Shown piece by piece: positions 58,757 to 64,000 of a stretch of DNA of 64,000 nucleotides. Within the stretch, counting starts at the first letter, position 1. Every line of letters starts with the position of its first letter. Below the pieces are notes generated by a model, which did no database searches, had not been told where the DNA came from, and saw only the letters and a list, made by a program, of their open reading frames with translations. Made by a program: the position numbers and the translations under genes. Source of the DNA: Pseudaminobacter soli (ex Zhang et al. 2022) (GTDB lineage Bacteria > Pseudomonadota > Alphaproteobacteria > Rhizobiales > Rhizobiaceae); assembly GCF_014595955.1 (NCBI RefSeq), contig NZ_JABVCF010000007.1, positions 186,001-250,000 of the forward strand, in the 5' to 3' direction.

Positions 58757-60262
58757 ATGAAGGTTGGCATCGACATGGGTGTCGCGGCCGGCGGGGCCGC
58801 GGCCGAACTCGACCTCGAAGAGCTGCTTGCGACCCGCCTGCTGGTGCAGGGTAACTCCGGGTCCGGCAAGTCGCATCTGCTGCGCCGACTCCTGGAGCAG
58901 AGCGCTCCATGGGTGCAGCAATGCGTGGTCGATCCAGAGGGCGACTTCGTCACCCTGTCGGATAAGTTCGGCCATCTCGTTGTCGACGCGACCCGCACCG
59001 AGGCGGAGCTCACCCGGATCGCCGCGCGCGTGCGCCAGCACCGGGTCTCGGTCGTGCTCAACCTCGAGGGCCTCGACATCGAGCAGCAGATGCGTGCGGC
59101 TGCCGCCTTCCTGGGCGGCATGTTCGACGCGGAGCGGGACCACTGGTATCCGGTGCTGGTGGTCGTCGACGAAGCGCAGCTTTTTGCGCCGGCGGTGGCC
59201 GGTGAGGTCTCGGACGAGGCGCGGAAGCTCTCGCTCGGCGCCATGACCAACCTGATGTGCCGCGGTCGCAAACGCGGACTGGCCGGTGTCATCGCCACGC
59301 AGCGGTTGGCAAAGCTTGCCAAGAACGTCGCGGCCGAAGCGTCGAACTTCCTCATGGGCCGCACCTTCCTCGATATCGACATGGCGCGTGCCGCTGACCT
59401 GCTCGGCATGGACCGCCGTCAAGCGGAGATGTTCCGCGATCTCGATCGCGGCCGTTTCGTTGCCCTCGGCCCAGCCCTGTCGCGGCGGCCGCTGCCCTTG
59501 ACGATCGGTTCGGTCGAGACGTCGGCGCGCTCGACCAGCCCGAAGCTGACGCCCCTACCCGAGGCGCCGGAGGATGCGCGCGACCTCATTTTCACGCCTG
59601 GTCCAGAAGAAGTGCGGCCCGTGCGGCGCCCGCCGCCTCCGCCCCCGACCCCGACCGTCGATATCCTGGCGCAGCTGTCGCGGCCGAAGCCGATGGCTCC
59701 ACCGCCGGAGCAGCCAGTCTTTGCGATCATCGACGAAGCCGAGCGCGAGGCCGGGATCAGCGCCGCCATCCGCGAGATCCTCGAGGACGAGGACGCGGCG
59801 TTCCGCTCCGACGCAGTACTTTACCAAGACTTCCTCGTCCGCTGCCGGATCCGGCGCGTGCCGGGTGAGCCGCTGCCGCTGAAGGCTTTTCGCCGACGAC
59901 TCGCGGTCGGGCGGGCCGGTGTGGATGCCGAAGCGGCGGCAGGTGAGGCATGGTCCACGGCGCTGACGCTATCGGAAGACCTGCCCGACGACTTGCAGGG
60001 TGTGTTCCTCGTAGTGGCCCGGGCCGCGGTCTCCGGCGAGCCATGCCCGTCCGATGCGGTTCTGGCGCGCGCCTACGGCAGCCATTCGGCACGTCGCGCG
60101 CGGCGGCTGTTGGCCTTCTTCGAAGAGCGTGGGCTCCTGGTCGTGCGCACGGATTTCCACGGCAAGCGGGTGCTTGCTTTCCCCGATCTCGGCTGCGAGA
60201 CCGCACCGGGCGACCCGGATGCGCCGGATGAGGGCATTCCGACGAGGCAGGCGGCGGAGTAG
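58757..60262 (+). CDS. HerA-like/DUF87 ATPase
   Basis: This 501-residue ATPase has a RecA/FtsK-like motor domain. Walker A is GNSGSGKSHLLRR (32-39 core), DPEGDFVTLS is the HerA-type acidic segment, Walker B is VLVVVDEAQLF near 133-142, and GVIATQRLAKLAKNV is a sensor region with arginine-finger candidates. A proline-rich linker (about 296-304) leads to a C-terminal part with a winged-helix look (ARAYGSHSARRARRLLAFFE). HerA proteins are hexameric DNA translocases often paired with NurA; no nuclease gene is adjacent. Function unknown. Confidence 0.82.
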   Translation: MKVGIDMGVAAGGAAAELDLEELLATRLLVQGNSGSGKSHLLRRLLEQSAPWVQQCVVDPEGDFVTLSDKFGHLVVDATRTEAELTRIAARVRQHRVSVVLNLEGLDIEQQMRAAAAFLGGMFDAERDHWYPVLVVVDEAQLFAPAVAGEVSDEARKLSLGAMTNLMCRGRKRGLAGVIATQRLAKLAKNVAAEASNFLMGRTFLDIDMARAADLLGMDRRQAEMFRDLDRGRFVALGPALSRRPLPLTIGSVETSARSTSPKLTPLPEAPEDARDLIFTPGPEEVRPVRRPPPPPPTPTVDILAQLSRPKPMAPPPEQPVFAIIDEAEREAGISAAIREILEDEDAAFRSDAVLYQDFLVRCRIRRVPGEPLPLKAFRRRLAVGRAGVDAEAAAGEAWSTALTLSEDLPDDLQGVFLVVARAAVSGEPCPSDAVLARAYGSHSARRARRLLAFFEERGLLVVRTDFHGKRVLAFPDLGCETAPGDPDAPDEGIPTRQAAE

Positions 60263-60459
60263 TCCTCCCAGCTTCTCAGGTAGGCCGTTCCAAGGTAAAA
60301 GACATCCTGTCAGCTAATTGATCGGCCCCGCGCTGCGACCTGTGGACAACCCTGCTTGGTTCTGATATTGCGCCCCGCAGTTTGCGGCAGAGTCTGCCGC
60401 TAAGGTCATTGCTCTTTCGCCTGGCCTTTCACCCGATAGCCTAAGGAACAGGATCGCCC

Positions 60460-60717
60460 GTGCAGGTACTCGTCCGCGATAACAACGTTGATCAGGCGCT
60501 TCGCGCGCTCAAGAAGAAAATGCAGCGTGAAGGCATCTTCCGTGAGATGAAGATGCGCGGACATTATGAGAAGCCCTCCGAGAAGCGCGCCCGCGAGAAG
60601 GCGGAAGCCGTTCGCCGCGCCCGCAAGCTGGCGCGCAAGCGCGCGCAGCGCGAGGGCCTTCTGCCGTCCACGCCACGCCCGGCTCCGGCTGCAGGTGCTG
60701 CCCGTCCGGCGCGCTGA
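60460..60717 (+). CDS. rpsU: 30S ribosomal protein S21
   Basis: This 85-residue protein of the small subunit begins [20 protein letters not shown] and has [20 protein letters not shown]. The C-terminal [12 protein letters not shown] tail is an alphaproteobacterial extension. The start codon is GTG 60460, with AAGGAACAGG upstream. It stands alone; 60263-60459 contains its upstream region. Confidence 0.95.
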   Translation: MQVLVRDNNVDQALRALKKKMQREGIFREMKMRGHYEKPSEKRAREKAEAVRRARKLARKRAQREGLLPSTPRPAPAAGAARPAR

Positions 60718-60738
60718 TCGCCGCTTTTTCGTCTATTT

Positions 60739-60750
60739 CGGTATATACCG
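60739..60750. promoter_or_regulatory. palindrome between rpsU and the TPR lipoprotein gene
   Basis: CGGTATATACCG is a perfect 12-base palindrome 97 bases before the lipoprotein start. It could be an operator or part of its promoter region (TATATA). No binding protein is suggested by the context. Confidence 0.3.
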
Positions 60751-60847
60751 GGAGGCGGGGCGATTCACTGTCGCCGCCGCCTCCTTTGCCATGGAAGCAA
60801 CGCGCGTCCTGACGCGCAAGCGAACCGCTGAACGGAGAAGCTCTCGG

Positions 60848-61693
60848 ATGATCGCACGCGATGACCATCGGCTGAACACGGCACGAAGAATAGCCGCGGC
60901 ATTGACGATGGTGTCGGTACTCGCGCTCGCCGCATGCCAGACCGCGCCCATGGGCGAGTTCACTGAGGTCGACACTGCGCAGGTTTCCGAGCAGAACATC
61001 TCGTCCTTGACCGCGGTGATCCAGCGCAACCCGAACGATCCCGAAGCTTATAACGTACGCGGCTCCGCTTATGGCCGGGGCGGCCGCCATAAAGAGGCTC
61101 TACGCGACTTCGACAGGGCGATCGAACTGCGCGCGGACTACTACCAGGCCTACGCCAACCGCGCACTCATTCACCGCTTCCTCGGCGATCAGCCGTCGGC
61201 GCTGGCGGACTACAACCGGGCCATCCAGCTCAATGCGAGCTACGATGCCGCCTATATCGGGCGCGGCAACCTCTACCGGAAGGCGGGCCGGGTCCAGGAA
61301 GCCTTCAACGACTTTCAGACGGCGATCCAGCTTGATACGACCGATCCGCGTGCCTATCACAACCGCGGCCTGATCTATCAGAGTCAGGGCCAGCACGCCT
61401 TTGCCATCGAGGATTTCTCGAAGGCCATCTCGCTCTCGCCTAACTCGGCCGAGCCCTATAATGGCCGAGGCCTGTCCTATCTCGCCACCAACGACGAGGA
61501 CAACGCGTTCGCCGACTTCAACACCGCGATCAAGCTCGACGGCACCATTGCCGAGAGCTGGGCGAATCAGGCGCTGGTCTACGAGCGTCAGGGCGAGAGG
61601 CAAAAGGCGGCGAAGTCCTACGGCGAGGCCGTACGGCTCGACCCCAATTATGCTCCGGCCAAGGAAGGACTGGCCCGCGTCCGCGCCGGCTGA
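60848..61693 (+). CDS. TPR-repeat lipoprotein
   Basis: This 281-residue protein has a lipoprotein signal (TMVSVLALAAC, with the lipid-carrying cysteine at about residue 30) and about six tetratricopeptide repeats. Examples are PEAYNVRGSAYGRGGRHKEA, YQAYANRALIHRFLGDQPSA, PRAYHNRGLIYQSQGQHAFA and AESWANQALVYERQGERQKA. It is expected on the periplasmic face of a membrane and may act in cell-envelope assembly, as related NlpI-like lipoproteins do. ATG 60848 has GGAGAAG upstream; the frame is open before it without coding features. Confidence 0.85.
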   Translation: MIARDDHRLNTARRIAAALTMVSVLALAACQTAPMGEFTEVDTAQVSEQNISSLTAVIQRNPNDPEAYNVRGSAYGRGGRHKEALRDFDRAIELRADYYQAYANRALIHRFLGDQPSALADYNRAIQLNASYDAAYIGRGNLYRKAGRVQEAFNDFQTAIQLDTTDPRAYHNRGLIYQSQGQHAFAIEDFSKAISLSPNSAEPYNGRGLSYLATNDEDNAFADFNTAIKLDGTIAESWANQALVYERQGERQKAAKSYGEAVRLDPNYAPAKEGLARVRAG

Positions 61694-61940
61694 GGGCGAT
61701 TAGGGCGCACGCCCGTATCGCTCGGTCCGCCGTTGAGTGTTCCACTAGCTTCGCCTGCACGCACCCCTGCGTGTGGAACCGCTTCCTGTCTAAGCGGGTG
61801 ACGTCAGGCATAGAGCCGTTCAGGCAGGCCGGCCTCCACAATCATCTGCCATCATCGAAAGGGTTCGACAGCACCCTTGACCACCTTCGGGCCTGAGGCC
61901 TTATCCCAAGCCTTGCGATCTTCGCGGCGAGGGTGGGTTG

Positions 61941-63368
61941 GTGGCGGACAGTCTGGCACAACGGGTGGACTGGCGCGCGCTCTGGGCGAGCGGCGACCTC
62001 TTTCGATTCTGCTTCATCAGTCTCGGGATCCTCCTGCATTCGACCAATGAGACGATGGTGGTGACCATCCTCCCGGCGCTCGTCCGGGATCTCGCTAGCG
62101 TGCAACTCGTCGGCTGGGCGTTCGCCGTCTATGAACTCGGCGCCATCATCGCCGGGGCCGCGGGCGGCCGGCTGACAAGCTATATCTCACTTCGAGCGAC
62201 CCTGGTGGCGGCGGCGCTGGTCTATTCGACAGGAGCCCTGATCTGCGCGACGGCTCCTGACATGCCGATCTTCCTGGCGGGCCGCTTGGTCGCAGGGCTT
62301 GGCGGAGGCGCCCTGGTGGCGCTCGCCTTCGTTTCGGTGGAGCGGCTGTTTCCGCGGGCCATATGGCCGCAGCTCTTCGGTGTCATCTCCGCGATCTGGG
62401 GCGTGGCAGCCTTCAGCGGACCGCTCATTGGCGCGCTTTTTGTCGAGCATTCCACCTGGCGCTGGGGCTTCGCCACCTTTGTCGGCCTCGGCCTTGTTGC
62501 TGCCGTCACGGCGCTCTTCGTGTTGCGAGGGCCGCAAGCCACGCGGCCCAAGAACGATGGCCGGACGCTGCCGCCCTTCCCCTATCTGACGCTCGGCAGC
62601 CTCGCCGCCAGCGTGATCCTGATCGCAACGGCGGGCGTGGGCATCGCGCCCCTGCGTTCTTCCCTCCTGCTTGCGGCGGGAATGGCGGGCATAGCTGTGT
62701 TCTTCATGCTCGATGCACGCGTGCCGGCGGTGCGTCTGTTTCCTTCCCGTCCGCTCGACCCCCGAACGCCGGTTGGCAACGGCATCACGATGGTGGCCGC
62801 GTTCTCCCTCGCGACCTGCTCCTTCGCAGTGTACGGCCCGATCGTGCTCCAGACCCTGCACGGCGTCTCCGTGCTCAGCACCGGCTACATCATCGTCTCC
62901 GAGTCCATCGCCTGGTCGGTTCTTTCGATCGTCGTGGCGGGGGCGCCGCCGCATCGCGAACGCAGCATCGTGCTGATCGGCGCGCTGATGATTGCCGGAG
63001 GCCTCGCCGGCTTCGCCTGGGCGGTGCCGGCCGGGAACATTCCGGCGATCCTGTTCTGTGCGATCCTGCAGGGCGGAGGGTTCGGCATGGCATGGCCGTT
63101 CGTCACGCGCATCATCGTGGCGGCGGCGCCGCCTTCGGAGCAGACGGTCGCATCATCGGCGGTGCCGACCATGCAGCGCACCGGTTACGCCGTGGGCGCC
63201 GCCTCCTGCGGCATCATTGCCAACGTCAGCGGTTTCTCGCATGGCCTGAGCGGCGAGACGGCGGCCGGCGTCGCCTCCTGGCTGTTCATTGCGTATTTCC
63301 CGCTGGCTGCGCTGGGTTGTATCGCGGCGTGGCGCCTGACCAAGGATCGGTCGTCCGGAAACCGCTGA
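61941..63368 (+). CDS. MFS transporter
   Basis: This 475-residue inner-membrane protein has about 14 predicted helices, starting with FRFCFISLGILLHSTNETMV. LVGWAFAVYELGAIIAGAAG, LAGRLVAGLGGGALVALAFV and a motif-C-like FGVISAIWGVAAFSGPLIGA point to the DHA2-type drug exporters. The substrate is unknown. The start is taken as GTG 61941, after GAGGGTGG; TTG 61938 is just as possible. Upstream, 61694-61940 shows no gene. Confidence 0.86.
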   Translation: MADSLAQRVDWRALWASGDLFRFCFISLGILLHSTNETMVVTILPALVRDLASVQLVGWAFAVYELGAIIAGAAGGRLTSYISLRATLVAAALVYSTGALICATAPDMPIFLAGRLVAGLGGGALVALAFVSVERLFPRAIWPQLFGVISAIWGVAAFSGPLIGALFVEHSTWRWGFATFVGLGLVAAVTALFVLRGPQATRPKNDGRTLPPFPYLTLGSLAASVILIATAGVGIAPLRSSLLLAAGMAGIAVFFMLDARVPAVRLFPSRPLDPRTPVGNGITMVAAFSLATCSFAVYGPIVLQTLHGVSVLSTGYIIVSESIAWSVLSIVVAGAPPHRERSIVLIGALMIAGGLAGFAWAVPAGNIPAILFCAILQGGGFGMAWPFVTRIIVAAAPPSEQTVASSAVPTMQRTGYAVGAASCGIIANVSGFSHGLSGETAAGVASWLFIAYFPLAALGCIAAWRLTKDRSSGNR

Positions 63369-63425
63369 GAGGAGCGTCATGCCTGAGCTGACCACCCTCG
63401 CAGGAGTTGATTCGATACCCCGGGT

Positions 63426-64000
63426 TCAGCGGACCGATGTCTGCGCGAACCAGTCGAGCACTAGCGCGCGGACCGCCTCGACATGTTCGCCGGTCTCGAC
63501 GCTACCAGCCAGTTCGGACAGCCGCATAGCGGCTGTCAGCAGGAAGACCCGGCCACTGTCCAGCGACTTGCCTGTCAACTCCTCATATGCCGCTATAGTG
63601 CGACCCGCTAAGTCGGCATCGACCAGCGAAACCTGCACAAATTCGCGATGCACATCACCGAAGCCGGAATCGGCGAAGTCGAAGATGCCGTTGAGGCGGC
63701 CGGTCTCGCGGTCGAAGGCCATGTTCCAGCCATGAGCATCGAAGAAGCCGTAGGACGCGCCCAGCGGGTCTGGCCCCAGATCGCGATACGCGCGGAGCGC
63801 AGTCTTGGCTTCACTGCGAAGCTGTTCGGGTAAAACCGGCCAGGCGGTTGCGAGGGTGAGGTCGCTCGTATCCCAAACACCTATCGGCAGAGCCCCGGCC
63901 GAAACCATCGTTTCGCGATCAAGCGCGTGTAATTCTCCGAAGAACAGGGCGAGATCTCGCGCAAGGAAATCTCGGTGGGCCGCATCGAGTGCCGCATAGT
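63426..64000 (-). CDS. kinase-fold phosphotransferase (APH family), partial
   Basis: These are the last 191 codons of a gene that continues past the right edge. The domain resembles aminoglycoside/fructosamine-type phosphotransferases: FFGELHALDRE, then YGFFDAHGWNMAFD in the place of the HGDxxxxN catalytic loop, and GIFDFADSGFGDVHREF as the metal-binding segment. The catalytic aspartate and the asparagine are kept, but the HGD histidine and glycine are both phenylalanine. The function is not known. The gene is convergent with the MFS transporter gene. Confidence 0.78.
   Translation of the reverse strand, partial: YAALDAAHRDFLARDLALFFGELHALDRETMVSAGALPIGVWDTSDLTLATAWPVLPEQLRSEAKTALRAYRDLGPDPLGASYGFFDAHGWNMAFDRETGRLNGIFDFADSGFGDVHREFVQVSLVDADLAGRTIAAYEELTGKSLDSGRVFLLTAAMRLSELAGSVETGEHVEAVRALVLDWFAQTSVR

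Overview
The window is GC-rich DNA from an alphaproteobacterium of the order Hyphomicrobiales. It most resembles the Mesorhizobium/Phyllobacteriaceae group. The evidence is the ribosomal and housekeeping proteins (L21, L27, S16, S21, ObgE, Ffh, ZapA after a DUF4164 protein), the soxBDAG sarcosine oxidase operon, the many CCCCTC/GAGGGG palindromic repeats and an AGCATGATC-type inverted repeat. No rRNA, tRNA, CRISPR array, prophage or insertion sequence was found. The window is chromosomal core sequence with small accessory insertions, three of them type II toxin-antitoxin (TA) modules.

Layout. 1-2.6 kb: a split Rieske oxygenase, with a Rieske-FMN reductase-ferredoxin fusion that runs off the left edge and a catalytic subunit that has lost its own Rieske ligands. 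2.6-6.9 kb: small membrane protein, Tm-1-like ATP-binding protein, WYL regulator with a DJ-1/PfpI protein, DUF1127 protein, small secreted protein. 7.0-11.4 kb: RND efflux adaptor and pump. 11.5-20.3 kb: central carbon genes (prpE, pgk, gap, tkt) plus a K+/H+ antiporter. 20.5-21.2 kb: DUF4164 protein and zapA. 21.4-28.0 kb: SorC-type regulator, class II aldolase/short-chain dehydrogenase fusion, mazEF-like module, mtnK and mtnA. 28.0-36.6 kb: priA, nadD, parDE-like module, proA, proB, obgE, an acetyltransferase, rpmA, rplU. 36.8-40.6 kb: hmgA, then rpsP, chorismate mutase and ffh. 41.1-45.1 kb: branched-chain 2-oxoacid dehydrogenase E1alpha, E1beta and E2, without E3. 45.1-50.0 kb: Rdx-family protein, YebC, 2-hydroxyacid dehydrogenase, LacI regulator, EamA transporter, MarR regulator. 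50.2-52.4 kb: CobW-type GTPase and WD40 protein. 52.5-57.8 kb: soxBDAG. 58.0-64.0 kb: higBA, a HerA-like ATPase, rpsU, a TPR lipoprotein, an MFS transporter and the 3' part of a kinase-fold phosphotransferase gene.

How the genes work together. Two loci stand out. The left-edge gene pair has the division of labour known from the NdmC/NdmD caffeine-type N-demethylases: the Rieske centre sits in the reductase and the mononuclear iron site in a separate protein. A short in-frame relic of a second oxygenase gene lies directly upstream. In the 21-28 kb region the SorC regulator, the aldolase/dehydrogenase, MtnK and MtnA could form a pathway that phosphorylates 5-methylthioribose (or 5-deoxyribose), isomerises it and splits it to DHAP plus an aldehyde. 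The promoters of the regulator and of mtnK carry the same TGTCA-N7-TGAC operator-like sequence, which ties the two operons together although a TA module lies between them.

Long open frames opposite the pump, tkt, the aldolase and mtnA genes are by-products of high-GC codon bias and were left out. Starts were chosen from Shine-Dalgarno sequences, overlaps and family lengths; doubtful ones are flagged.
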